NCBI GenBank assembly: GCA_028571685.1
Contig: CM053143.1
Span: 140,340,829-140,404,828, forward strand
Direction of reading: 5' to 3'
Length of the DNA: 64,000 bases
Source of the DNA: Heterohyrax brucei
Taxonomy: Eukaryota; Chordata; Mammalia; Hyracoidea; Procaviidae
A program made the translations under genes and the position numbers. Within the stretch, counting starts at the first letter, position 1, and every line of letters starts with the position of its first letter. Shown here in pieces: positions 38,201 through 53,200 of the stretch. The notes beneath the pieces are model-generated. The model worked only from the letters and a program-made list of their open reading frames with translations. It was not told where the DNA came from and searched no databases.

Positions 38201-41200
38201 AGCAGTTCAAATCCACCAGGTGGTCCTCAAAAACTCTATGGGGCAGTTCTACTCTGTCCTGTAGGGCTGCTATGAATCATCATCAATTTGATGGCACTGG
38301 GTTTCCTTTTTGTTATTTTTTAGATGATTATGATACCAAGAGACAGAAAGGGTCACACAAACCCGAGACTACATCAACAGAAGACTGGAAGACCACCAAA
38401 CACTGCCCTTATAGGAAACTCAACAGAGTCCCTGGTGGATCAGAGGAAATGTGGGTACAGAACTTGAACTCTAGTAAAGACCAGATGTGATGGTCTGACA
38501 CACTGGAGGGTCCCCAGAACTTCTCACACCAAGACTGAACTGGTATGTAAGACATAAAATTATACTGGTGAAGGGTGTGCTTCTTGGCTTGGATAGATAC
38601 AGGAGATTAACTGGGCAGTCCCTGTCTGAAGCCAAGATGAGAAGACAGAGGTGGAGGAGAGCTGGTTCAAAGGATATGTGAAACAGGGAGTGGAGGAGGG
38701 AGTGCGCTGTCACTTCCAACAAGCAGGGCTGTGCCATCTGTGTAATGCAGGTTGTTAATGAGTCTTCCTCCAAACCTAATGCCTCATTCCTCTTCACATA
38801 GTCCAGCTTCTCAGATTATTTGTTCAGCATACATACTGAAAAGGTATGGTCAAAGAACATAATCCTCATGCACACCTTTCCTAACTTTAAACCATGCAGT
38901 GTATCCTTGTTCTGTTGACAGGATTGCCTCTTGATCCATATACAAATTCCTTAAGAGCACAATTAAGTGTTCTGGAATTTCTATTCTCCACAATGTTAGC
39001 CATAATTTATTATGATCCATACAGTCAAATGTGTTCAGCCAAGATTCATCTGACATTAGCAATGATAACCCTGGTTCCATGTCCTCCAGAGGCTATACAA
39101 TATGTGACATATCACAACTGATTTAATACAGAAATATGAGACTCCAGCTTTTTCCCCTCTTAAACCAGGCACTAAAAAAATTTCTCAAAATGTAAACTAC
39201 AAATACTCCTTTCACTAGGTTTTTTGTTGTTCTGGAAAAATACTAAAATGAGTTTATTTCCAGTAAATCAACAGCTATAAATTTCTAAAGAAAAAATATT
39301 AATAGATGCATATGCACAGAAGCTCTTTGGAGTTCACAGTAATTTTTACAAGCAGTCCTGTGACTAAAAAGTCTGACAACTGCTGTACTAAAGAACCAGC
39401 CAAAGCCACTGCCGTTGAGTCGATTCTGACTCACAGCAACCCTAGAGATCAGAGTAGAATTACCCTACAGAGTTTGCAAGGAGCACCTGGTAAATTAGAA
39501 CTGCTTACCGTTTGGTTAGCAGAGGTAGCATTTAAACACTATGCCACCACAGTTTCCCCTGACCAAAGAACCATACTGGTAGATATAATCTAAACAGAAC
39601 ACAGGCCTTAGACAAAATGCAAGACTATAGCTGTTTTTCCCCCTCAAAATAAGACATCTAAAGGATGAGCAAATTGTTAAATTCATGAAACTAGACACTG
39701 GCATTCCTAACAGTAATTTTTCCAGAAAGAACCCACTTCCTTCTAAAACGCAACATCTCACACACTTTGAAATTCAAATGAAGAGTTAAACCCTCTATGG
39801 AACTTTAAAGAAGAGATACCTTATCCAGGGTCCTGACTAGATGGGCGAAGTCTCAGTAAACCAAACAGCCTTTTTACCTCAATACAAGTCTACCACTGGG
39901 CTAGATTTCAATTGTTCGTAAGTCCTATACAACACAAACCTTAATGCTAATTAATTTCACAGAGAGTTAAATAGAAGCTGCCATCTTTCCTTCAGTAACT
40001 ACATTACAGAAAATGAACTTAAAGGATCACTAACATAACTTTAAAAAGCTTAAACTGAAGGTTTACTATAATACTTAACATAGCTGGCAAAAACACAGTT
40101 AAAAAAAGTTTGTTCACAATCATTAAGCTCTTTTATTTTAAAAACATACACAATGATCCAACCTGTAACATAAATTCTTCCAATTTTACAATGTTTCTTC
40201 AAATAAGCAAGTTGTTTCATAACTGGTTCATATAGTTTAATACAGATTTCTTAACATGTTGCATAAATAGTCAAATCTGAACTGGATTTTTAAAATCATC
40301 TGACCTTGCTCTTTTAAAACCTTCTTCAGTTCTCTACCCTCCAACGCACATGTGCACACTTCAGTAAGAAATCCTGGTGGCACAGTGGTGAAGTGCCATG
40401 TCTGCTAATCAAAATGTCGGCAGTTCAAATCTGCAAGGTGCTCCTTGGAAACTCTATGGGGCAATTCTACTCTGTCCTATAGGGTCACCTGAATTGGAAT
40501 CGACTCGACAGCAGTGAGTATGTAGGTGTGCACTAAATACTTAAAAAAAAGTATTTTTTTAAGATATGTTACTGGAATGAATACATACAATTCAGTAATA
40601 CAGTTTTCTTACACAGATGATGATCTACTTCAGTGAGGTTATGCTTTGGAGTCAGACTGCCCAGATTAGAATTTCTGTTCTGTTACTTTCTAGCTATTAC
40701 TTAAGGTTCTTACGCTGCAGTTTCCTCAACTGTAAAATTAAGTGTAATACTGTCTACTTTGGATGACGTTTGAGAACCAAATGGGCTAACTCATGCAATG
40801 AGCTCATAATAGGTACACAGCACATAATAAGCATTCAGTGAATGTTAGCCATGGTTTTTATCACTGCTTAGTAAAAGCATGACAAGTACATTTATATATG
40901 TCTGAAAAGAATAGTAGAAAAATCCTTTTCTGGTTAACCTAAAGTTGAAAATAGTTTCTCTGAAAAGTATACACAGAAGAGCTTGACGTAGGAAGTAGGA
41001 GATAACTTATTAATGGCTATCAAGATTAGCTAGTATTTGATGCCAAGCTACTACTAATAGGTTCTCTGAAAAGTATAGATGGAAAACCTTGATGAAGAAA
41101 GTAGGACATGGCTTATTAATGGCTATCAAGATTAACCAGTATTTGTTTCCTTGCTACTGTCAACATGGCCACATTACTTTCCCATTAAGAAAAGTAAATT

Positions 41201-44200
41201 TAGTAGTCAGACATTAATTTAGGACCAGATCCCCTCCATCTCTGCTGAACATTCTAATTCACAATCTGTTCTTAATAAAACTCCACTGAGGCCAAGAATA
41301 TCCTGTCCTCCTTGCATTAGTAACAAGATTTCATATATGCTTTAATAGTGTGTGTCTGAGAAGAAGAGGAGGCAGTGTCTCTCACTTGTCAGTATTCATC
41401 AGAGAAAGTCTCTTGGGTGACAGCCATCTCTTACTTCATCCTTGTTGAAGATTAACTATCTATTTATGCAATCAGCCACACCTGTGAACCTTCAGGAATA
41501 GCTAACGTAAATTACATCCTCCAAACTACGTATTTGTGAGAATAAGTATGCTGGAGCAAAAACTGTAAAACAGTACCATTCCTGGCAAATATGGATGTAT
41601 GACCATCAGAATTATGAAACAACTAGTAGCATGTCAAAGTATGGATGTAAATTATCATTATCATGTTGTCCTATCACATACAGGACTTTTAGACTTAATC
41701 ACTTACATATCAGAAAGTTACTGCTAACAAAAGCAACATTAAAATACATGTAAATTAATGAGGAAATTTTTTTTTTTCCTTTTGGTACTTTATAAAGAGA
41801 AAAAAAGGATTCTTGAAGAAAAATAGAGTATTTTTTAAGACAATACTTACACCAAGACTTCTGAGCCACATCTTTCTTTCAGTAGCTGCTTGTGATTCTT
41901 AAGATGATCTAAATTACAGCCAATTCTAGAGAACATACTGTAATCAGATGGTTCTGCACTAAATGGTTAATTGAAAACTTGGCTTTAAGGGACAACATTC
42001 AGCTGGCCTGTATCTATGCATCCATACTAGTGTTTAGATCAGTGCTCATTTTGACTGGTCAGTGCCCGTATCAAACACTCAAGCTGAAAATCACCTCGGC
42101 TTCATAAATACATAGATATCTCAACTCAACTAGCTAGCAGATTTAGGGAAGTATACACGAGACACTGTGAATGGCACTACAGGAAAACACAAATGAAGAT
42201 GCGTAAGTTGTTCTCTCTCCAACAGCTAACACTCTAGTAAAAATAAGAAATAATTCAGACAGCCTCAATTTATAAAACTATTTGGTTTTAATATGAATTC
42301 ATATTCCTCCTGCCAACCCAAACAAATACGCTAGTTAGGGACTGCTTAAACCAGTATCAGAATTAATATGTATTACTTAAATGCTATCAGAGTAGCATGC
42401 AAATATAATCCTAGAGTAAGCATCAAAGGAAATCCGGATCGAAAAAACGAAATCCGCTGTTCGGTCAATCCCAACTCATCTTAACACTACAGGACATAGA
42501 TCTGCCCTAAAGGGTTTCCAAGGATCGACTGGCAGATCCTGGATAGGTATTTAAAATATAGAAAATATGTAGCTTAGAGTTAACTGTACATATATAAACA
42601 GATTAAGCAACATAAAAAAGAATCAGGAGTACTCTATAACATAATGTCATCCATAAGCTAAAATAGTAACAAGACTTATTATCCTTATAATCAGAGGTTA
42701 TACTGCAAGGAAACAGGACTATTACTATTCTGAAAAGGGTAAATTTCTAGACAACAAGAGTAGTATGCCAAAGTACCTCTGAATATTTTTATAACAATGA
42801 AATATTTACTTTTTATAACAATGAAATATGTACTTTTCATCAGTAATTCATGCTACCTCTCTACTTATTGTAAAGAGGAGCTAATTTAAATATGTGTAAA
42901 ACATTAGCAAATTGAAGTTATATTAGCTAGTTAATACGAAAGTTCTTTTAAATTATGCATCTAAGTAAGATCACAAAGCGACTGAGTTTAAGGATCATTT
43001 CATTTTTGCACAAATTGACTATATACACTGCTCACCTTAGTTCCATTATTAACCAAGTATGCACAGAAAACGAACTATTTCTGCATTTCATCTCAGTCTA
43101 TTCCAAAGAACAGGGACTCACTGATGAATGACCTAAGCCCTCTTTACTTTCCCTTTCCATTTAGTTTATTCTCAGACTATTGAAGACTCAAGAATTATGG
43201 ACCCAAATTCAACTTACGAACCTTAGGAATAATATCTGGAATAAGCACCTCTAACCTATTCCAGTCTTTTCTTTCCTCTATTTTTGAGAAAACAGATTCT
43301 CTAAAAGCCCCCCAGTCATTTTTCATATAAATTTTTTAAATCTTTTCTGAGGGTGGGGTGACAGTGGAAGAGTATCAAAGGAGATAGGGATGAGAAAGAG
43401 ACTGTAACTGGCATTAAGGAGCTAAGGATGAATATGTTACAGAAAGACTATAATCCCAAACAAAACCTACTACCTTCAAGTCAATTCCAACCCACGGCAA
43501 CCCTAGAGGACAGAGTAGAACTGCTTCACAGAGTGTGTAAGGAACACCTGGTGGACCTGAACTGCTGATCTTTTTCATTAGCAGCCAGAGCGCTTAACCA
43601 CTATGCGACCAGGGTTTTCCAGAAAGACTATACAGGCCCACTGTGTGACTGTGTTCTCCGATCACAACTGGAAGCTTAAAATGGTGGCAGCTCTCTTGTA
43701 AATGCAAAGTTGGTGACAGCACATGGTCCTTCAGTTCATCATAATAGAAAGCATATCCTAACATTCTCACACAGTGCTGATTAGGAACAGCAGCGAACTT
43801 TTTAATATTAGTAACAGCACATAATCACTTTACCATTTACAAATGGCATTTTTCCCAGGAAGAACTTATAATCTCAATCTTGTTAGTTTCATAAATATTT
43901 TCTACCGGTTTAAATAATGAAAGCTTACTGGGAATGATAGAATGAAAAAGGTCACTAATGAGAAGCTAAAAAGTATAACATGAAATCTGGGGACTATTTA
44001 TGAATTTTGTTCTCTACTTCCACTGACTTAGTTTTTAATGGATAATCAAGATATAGCTAAAATTATAGTGAAAATTTCTACCAATTTTTTATCTTGTTTT
44101 TAAAAAATGAATACCAAGTACTTGTTACCTAGTTGTAGTTCTCCTAAAAGGAAAACAGTCTATGAAGAAGGAAGAAGACCAGGCTGAAAATTTTTCCACA

Positions 44201-44228
44201 CGGGAAAAAACTATTTACATAAACACAT

Positions 44229-44268
<40 letters not shown>

Positions 44269-47200
44269 CTCCAGTTCTAAAAGTATCATTAAAATCTTTT
44301 TTCATAACATGTGAACATATGTTTTATAATTCAGTATGGATTTATACATATAATGTTTAGCAACTTTAGCCTGGATTAGTTTACATTCTTGTCTTTAACA
44401 TCTGTTTCAGTGCAGTGTGAATCTGCTGAAGAATAAACATAAATATTGTATCTATTAAACAATGCAATCATTAAATATCTTGTTTTTAAATGTAACTTAA
44501 CTATTAAATTCAAAATAAACGTGAGTAACGGTTATTTTCTTCTTTCAAAAATCAAATGTCTTATTTACTACATACCTGGTGGTGGAATGAGAGGTGGAGC
44601 AGTACTGACAGTTGGTGGAGGTGGAAGAAACGGAGGAGGCGGGAGGTGGGTGGGAGGAGCTCCAGGAGGGAAAAATGGAGGTGGTTTGCTAAAATTGTTG
44701 TCAACTTCAGTAGCAGATCTTTCAGAAAGAACCTAAAATTAGAACACACTTCAGTGCAAAGATGAGCAAATGTTCTTGTCTAAGATTAAGTCAGTAAATG
44801 AATTTCATTTAGCTGAAGAAATGAAAAGTTGTATTCATATATATTTATTTGGAGAGAGAATACTTCTGTGTTGATATGTGTGTACATACATTCACACACA
44901 TACTTCTTCATATGTTCATACTCAAAGCCTAGAAAGAACTGATTACCAAAAAACAAATTCTAAACAGCAATTAAGTACTGTACAACTATAATGAATGTTA
45001 TCCATTTTACCTAAGACAATGGACTCAATCACAGAAACTAGTATTAAGACATTAAACATGACAAAAGAGTCATTCCTTGTAAAGACTCTCATCACCAGGT
45101 TGGAAAGTTGAAGACCAGAAGGCTGAAAGTAACAAACAGCAAAATATGTACACAATTTTCTTATGTGAGCCTTGTAACTTTTAAAAACAAGGGTTTATAC
45201 TTCAAAATTAAATAAAGCAGTGTTTCCAAAATATTTATCTCTGTAAGCAGGTTAACAGACAAGCAATGGGAGTATCTCAAATCTCCTGAAATACAATAGC
45301 AAGACAAGTGACATCTAGTCAACTGGACTTGTGACAGCTCACCAGTGATGGTGATGTATAAACAAGTTTGAAAAATACAGCAAAAACAACTGTGTTGTAT
45401 ATTCAATTTATGCTGCTACAATCCTTTCTGACTAAAGCAGATCATTTAAACATACAGTTCCTCCTTTAATTAACTTTTCCTATATTTAAGTGCAGTATTT
45501 TTTATAATGCTTCTGCTAATAAGCACTTCTTACTACAGCAAGCAAAATTACTTAAAGAAATCAAGACATTTTAATGGTGAGGACAGAAAAAGACTATCTT
45601 CCAGTTTAGAAATAATCCACATTTTTAGAAGCTAAAAAGAACATTTTTTACATGACCAACTTATTAAAGGTAGTAAGATCCAAAATATTGTGGACACTTT
45701 TTAAAATACTCAGAAAACAATGATGAAAAAGTATAACCAAGCTACATAACCTGATCACTGAAAGTCTCAGTTATTCAAGTTACCCATGTAACTCATTTCC
45801 TTACATTCTTTCACTTGGAAAAAAAATGGAAATACACTTATGCCAGAAAAGAAACACCATGATATATAGGAATGCTATTATGAAAAAACTTTAAATCATA
45901 TTTTTCAATAGGGGATAATCCAAATGACAATTTTATATGGAAAAAAGGATACACATAATCATCACACAATGCTTAGTGATAAGGAAGAGAGGTACCAGAA
46001 TTTTAAGACTAGTAATCTTCTAGGATTTGCAAAGCAGAGAGGAAGAGTGTGCTGTCACCAGGCAGGAAGAGCAGTGGGAGGTGCATATAGGTAAGCATGC
46101 AAATTTATATGGGAATGCACATTTTCATTCAATCATAATAAAAAAAAAAAAGAGTAGTAATCTTCAGGTGGAAGACTTACTGGCAATTTTCACTCTCTTC
46201 TTAAACTTTTCTAACATTGTGCTTTTCTTTTGAAAGAACCTACAGAATATTTATAACTGGGGTGTAGGGTCGGGGAGTGGAGTGAGTGTGTGTGTCTTCC
46301 ACAAAAAACCCTTACTAAAAAAGATCCAAAGGCTATAAATTATAAAGGGAAAAGCTTCTGAAATACATAGAAGTTATCGAGTCTACATTTTAAATCTCTT
46401 TGTAGCACCTAAAGCATTTCACTGAGCAAATTTAGAACACAGATATAATCTTTCAGTTAAAAATAACTAATTTTTAAATACTAAACCTGTATGTTGCTGT
46501 TTTCATTTGCCCGTCGTCTTCCTTCTACTCTGCTGATAGTTATAGTCTGTCCAATTACATCAATTGCCCCAGATAATCTCCTGAAATACAACATTTGAAG
46601 CAATTTAGCTTTACCTGTTAGCCACTTGAAAATATTAACCGAAAATAAACCTGAAACCTTTTACAGTATACTTTAAAATTAGATCACAAAGCACAAGGAA
46701 GATACTTCTCGGATTTAGTTAGATGTCATTATTCTGCTGCCCATTAAAGACTGTTTCTTAAATAAGTTAGAAACAACACTCTGAACAACGATCATAACAT
46801 TAAACTGTTAGGTATTTATACAGATTTTTCTCTAAATTCACAATCTTTTAGTAGTCTCCAACTGAATTTATCTTTTTGGAACTGAATCAGGTAGCAAATG
46901 ACTGGCAGATGGAAATACAAGGTGCTGATCACCACAACTTTAATACGTTATCACAGATCTATTACAAAAACTGCTTAAAAATTCCCCAAAAAGGCTTGAA
47001 AAGAAATAATGCCCATTTTGAAACAGAGGGTATTTTCCTTACTGATATATTCTGAATGTTATAAAACAAAAAGGAAACAGCTTTCTATTCCTGATAAATT
47101 GTCTTTAGATGGAAAAAATTTAACTTGCCTGTTCCACCTCCAACTGTATCCCTTTTAAAGCTTAAAGTGTTACATATGGAAAAACAGTCTACCACGAAAC

Positions 47201-50200
47201 AATGCTACAAATTTAACATAAAAGCCTAAGTAAATTTTTAGAATAAATAATGTTAAAAGCCATTGTACACCTGATTATGGGCTTTATAAAACTATACACA
47301 TGCTTGATGAGATGCAGAAGTCACTTGTACGACTAGGCCATGAAACAACGGAAGCAAATTAGATCAATTTGTCTTTAATTCAGTTCTGAACAATTCTGTG
47401 TTTCAGACTTTATAAACCAACCTAAGCCCACTGCCATCAAGTCAATTCCAACTCGTGGCAATCCTACAGGCAGAGGTCAACTGCCTCACAGAGTTCCCAA
47501 GGAGCAGCCAGTGATGTGAAATGCTGGTCCTCTGGTCACCCCTGTAGCACTTAACCACTATTCCACAAGGATTTCAAACTTTATAGAAGTAAAACATCAT
47601 GTATCTTTCCACAACCACCAGTTACGTTCCTAGAATGCCTAATGATAACAGCAGTTACCATCTGTTCAATTCCTACATGCTATACCATAACATTACAATC
47701 ATCTGTAACTTAAAAATTACTGTTTTAGAAATGATAAAACTATGATCACAGTGAAATAAGTATTCAAGTCATAACGAAATGGCAAAACTAAGTTTTAAAC
47801 ACGAGTCTTTCTGATTCCAACATCTACACAATCCCTCCCTTCAGCCATGCTGCCTTGTGGAAAGGGAGTTCACCTCTAAAAAACGAGAGTTGGAACAAAT
47901 TCATCACAAGCGAACCCTGGAGTGCTCCATAACTTTATACTCACAAAATAGAGACAGACCTATAAAAGAAAAATATAACAGCAAAATAAATGTCTTTAAG
48001 TACACCCCACTTACCTTCTCTTGCCCACGTAAGACCTCCTATCTCTGTAACTTTAATCTGATAAAAAAAATATTCAATGACAAATTTGATTTTACACCTG
48101 GGTCACTAACGTCCCAGGTTCCCTCATGATCCCTAAGAGAGATTTTATTCAATTTATCTGCTCCAGTGTATCTGGGAAAATATTCTGATATTCACACAAC
48201 AGAAAAATCCAAACACCCTCTAAATATAAACCAAAGACTGTTCTATTTCTTCACACCAAAGCACATGCCATCACCCCTCTCTTACACATGCATCTCAGAT
48301 TCCAATATCATAACAGATATAGGGTGGTTTCTCAGGCCAGGATTTTCCTCATCATCTACTGCAATCCAGACATCAGTGCAAAAATCTTTACTTCTAATCT
48401 ATATTCTCTTTTCCACTGCTAATCTCTGAAGTCTACCCTCTCCAACTTTTAAAATTCCCATCAAGGACAACTTCTCACAAAATTTCCTGGATTTACAATT
48501 TGGACTGCAAACTTGCACTAACTGTTAAAAGAAGCAAACCCTCAATTTCTGTATAATACTCAGAGGAAAGACTTCTACACCTTACGCCATAGTAAATGGT
48601 TTTCTAAGGACATCTGCTTTCCAAAACTCTGGGAGGAGCAAACCAAGGTCAGAGGAAAGCACAAAACCAGAAAGAGAATGTTTGATGTCAGATGAGCTCC
48701 TTATATGTTCTTCTGAAATTACTTCCCACTCCCAGGGACAAATTAAAGTACAACGCTCCACTAAGACCTGTTGGGGCTATAAAGTGTGTCCAGGGACAGT
48801 CCAGTGTAGAATTACAGAGAAAAAAGAACTGATAATTCTCCTGGATGAGCAGCCTGCAGAAGAAGTTTATCAAGAAGCACGTGTAGACACAGCCGTGCGT
48901 GGATGAGACACGAGGGAAGCCTTCGAGTCGCCCCCATCAGCTGCGGAGTACCTTCAGAAACAATGCACTCAGGTGTGACTCCTTCTGGCACAGCAGGCAG
49001 TGGGAAGCATAAAGCCTCTTTTGCCCACAGGACCAGGCCGGGAGGTGTTCTGTGCTTTCAATGGATTATTTAATCACTGAAGACTCCTACGTGGCGAATT
49101 ACTGTATTTCTAAAAACATGTAACTAAGAAATCAGCAGTACTAAATGTATATTCCTGGAGGGAGTCCAGAAATTCCAACTGCCTACATGATAATAATACA
49201 TCCCTGACAAGGTTTTTTTAACCACACAAATCAATTTATGTTAATCAGAAATTCAAAGTTCACTGAAGTTTTACCACTTTGTTCAGAAATATTTAATGAC
49301 TGGTAACTATGCATCAAAATAACAACAAAAAAAATTCACGTAATACTTAATACAGATGAATGATAAGACAACCCAGTGTTACTGTAATGACACACTACAG
49401 AACGCAGTAACTTCTAGAACCACATTATTCCATGGAAGCTCTTGATGCACTGCTTTTTCATTTCACCACATAAAAACGTGTAATTATTAGAGGTTCACTA
49501 TGAGGAACGTAGTGTAACTCAAAATTCCACACAACTAGGCCTATCAATTCACTCTTTGAAACCCTATGGGTCAGTTCTACCCTGACCTCTAGGGTCGCCA
49601 TGAGTCGGACCTGACTCGATGGCATCGGGTTTGGTTTTTTTTTTTTTGGTATCAATTTACTTAGTGAGGCAGACAACTCATGCTGTTACAATTCTCTTCT
49701 CTATACTGGATTCCATCATAAAATAAAAAGCTGACATAAACTAACCATACTGGAAGTCTCAATTAATCTACAGTTTAATGCAGGTAGTGAATGTTCAGAA
49801 GAGCCTCCACACTTCACACGACAGACGTGAATACAAAAAAATCCCTGAAATTATGACAGAATAAAAGTAAAATGTCATTTTAATAACTGTGATGTCTAAG
49901 AAGGGTTGAGGGCTCCTTAGACATTTCACAGAAATTTCTAAAGTGACAAAATCAAGACCAAAGGAAGGTCAAATCAAAGATTAGTTGCTAATCTTTTCCA
50001 CAAATTTATCTGAGCTTCATATTGTTACCGGCCAAAGTAGAGAACAGCATTAACGATAAGCCTTCAATGTGCATAAAATGAAAACAAACCATCAGCACTA
50101 AAGAAAGACTGTTATCTTGCTATTGATACTAACAGAACCTAATGACCATTGTTCTACAGCACTTTATATGCATTTACTCCTCATACTAACTCTATGATTA

Positions 50201-53200
50201 GTCCCATTTTACAGATAAGAGAAAAAACTTGAGTCCACCTTAAAACAAAGTATCAGTGTGCACGCAATATTTTTTAAACATTTTATCACAAAAGACAGTA
50301 AAAAAACATTTTCGATAGCCACCCAGTATACTCAAAAAATAAAACAATACTTGTACTTACTATAAAGAAAAAGTATATTAACATCAAGTATGATTTTATT
50401 AGTATTTAAATATGACACAGAGAAGAAGTAAAATAATATGAAACCAAGAAACACTAGTTGAAATCACTAAGTAGATTTATACACCCCTCTCATGGACTGC
50501 AAGCTTATGCTCTGAAAACACTAAAACAGGAACAAAGAACTCCAACACTACAATAATGAGAACAAAAGTGAATTTCACAAAACTGTTTCTCATAACATGC
50601 GTCAACGGTTGGTGAAACCTAACAACACTGTACAAGTCAATAAAAGCAATTTAATCCAAGGGATGCAGACACAGTGTTGTCTGGGTACAATGCTGCTGTT
50701 AGAGGAGTCCTGTAATAACGTGAGCTAAGGATTTACTTGTGCTTAATGAGAGCAAGACTCTTAACTGGCACAGACAGTTACCGAAAGAGGGATCAGAGGG
50801 TCCCTAAACATTCAGTATACGAACACAAGTATTTCTCAGACGAAAGAGTCCACAGCACAGAGTAAATTTTCAAGTATCGATGCTTTTAAAATGAAGTTCA
50901 GGCCCACTGTTCTAAAGGAACAGATGAATCACATATCCCTGCAGAATCTACGAATGTTGTTTTACACAACATAGCTTTTAGCAGCACGGGGCTACTAATT
51001 ATAAGGCTGGAGGTCAGAGTCTGCCCTTGGAAGAAAGGCCTGGTGAACTACTTCTGCAGAATCAGCCACTGGAAACCTTCCGGAGCACAGTACAACTCTG
51101 AAATATACAAGGAGCCTAGAGTCGAAACCAAATTGACAGCAAATGGTTTCGGTCTGAGGTCTGTTCTCTAAGGAAAAGCCTAGAATATGGCTATTCCACA
51201 TTCTCATGTTTCAGACAGACGCATTTAGTACGTCCAAGGTCGTGTTTTTAAGCCTATGGCTGTAGGACTTCTGCATGGAAAACGGCGTAACATCTTTTAA
51301 ACATTTTAGGAAGGAGATGTGCCATGAAGGACAAGCAGAACGGATTTAGCGGCAAGACATGGTGTTTACATGAAGGAAAGACAAGCAAAGAAAACTGTGG
51401 GAAAATAGCTCACGCAGGATTCTAACCCAGCAAATGTACTATCAATCTGCTTGCAATAAGAGAAATATAATCCACCTTTTAAGAGGAGTTATGAACCTTT
51501 TAAAAGACTTTCAAAAATGCAGAAAACCTAGAAAAGGATAATATATAGGAAAGGATTCACTGAGGCTGTAAAATTCCATGCATGTCAGTTCTCTTTAGAG
51601 CTAAATTTATCATTTTACTTCAAAATTCAACCTTCCAAGTAAACATTTGACTTTAATCTTCATACCAGAATCAATTCTCTAAATTAGTAGTTCTTGGCCT
51701 TACCTGCACATCAGTATCACCTGGGGGAGCTTTTAAACATCCTGATGCCCAGGCTGCACATCAGACTATCTTGATCAAAATCTCTCAGCCCCAAGTACCA
51801 ATTTCTTGCAGTCCCCAGATAATTCCAATACACAGCCCAAAGTGAGGATGACAACCCTAGTAGCCCAAGGAAGAGATGTAGAGACACTTTGTTCTTCTCT
51901 AAAAGAATGTAAAAGTACGTGATAAAAAATATTTAATATTTTATTACATATTAAACACAAAGTTTTACTCATTAAGGTCTAGGAACTACGGTAAGGCTGG
52001 CATTCATTATGTATTTTTACAGTGCTGTTTCAAGGTCTGTGGACAGACATGGTATTGCTTCTCTACCTGTTTCTGATTTTTAACTTTCACAAGCAAAATA
52101 ATACTTTTTTCTATAGTGCACAGACAGTTTACAAAGGAAACCTAACATATTTCAGTTTGAGGTGAAGATTTTATTCATCAAAATTCCTGTCCAAAAATAT
52201 AAAAAAAAAAAAAAAGAATTTTTTTTCCTTCATAATATGCAGTTTAATTCTATCACTGCTGTATTTAAAAACACTGATAAAGCCTGTGATAAGAGCAGTG
52301 GTCCAAAGGGAACTAACATCTATTAGGTGTCTGATGCTATTTTTCAGGTTCTACAATAGGTGATTTCTCAAGCTTATAAATGACTTAATCCTTAAAAGTA
52401 CAATGCAAGAAAAGTTTAAGCCCAATTAGTTTCATCTTACAGCTACAGAAAGAAGCTCTTTGGAGCAGTAAGTGACACCACCATGACTCAGGCTCAGGTA
52501 TGCCAACTCTGCCACAACTGGCATTCCACAACAACAGTGCCTGCCACAGGAGGAGATCTGAATGTAAAAAACGTGAAGTTATACTTCAAGCAGTTCTTAA
52601 AACAAACACACGAACAAAAAACCCTGCATACTAAAATGTATAATATGCTAAACACTGACACACTGGAGGACATAAACATTTTCATTACTAAAGCCAAGTT
52701 AACTGACTTTTATGTACAGCTTGGAATAAAGCTCTCCCTGTCTTTAATGCTTAATATCATGGTTTTAAATGTGTCATTGACAGGAAAAGAGAACACTCTA
52801 TCCAGCCCCGGGGCATCGAGTCTATAGAACTTAAAGTGACTTCACATTTTTAGTCACATAAAATCTTAAAAGCTGCACACAACATCATGTATTCACAGTA
52901 CTCAAATGCCACAAAAGCACAGCAACAGCTTTTCAGTACACTATCTCATTAAGACACAACAGTAGGAAGTGAAAGAACTAACTGAACAAAACTTGTGGAG
53001 ATGATACTATTTTAATATCCAATTTCAAGTTCATTGGGTCCCTGGTGGCACAGTGGTTAAGTGTTTGGCTGCTAATCAAAAAGTCAGCAGTGTGAATGCA
53101 CTAGTCCCTCTTTGGAAACGCTGCGTGACGATTCAACTCTGTCCTACAGGGTCACTAAGAGTCGGAATCAACTCTACAGCAACACGTTTGGTTTCATTTT

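Noticed and set aside
44231-44266. CRISPR-like regular repeat
   Set aside because: A plain (AC)n microsatellite; no spacer structure exists anywhere in the window.
44446-44765. Glycine/tryptophan-rich open frames on the + strand
   Set aside because: They are the reverse complement of the FIP1L1 proline-rich exon 44576-44732, which has correct splice sites and family sequence on the - strand.
52483-52827. 114-residue open frame as a candidate small gene
   Set aside because: No domain, no homologous context, no promoter or splice features; length is unremarkable for AT-rich intron.
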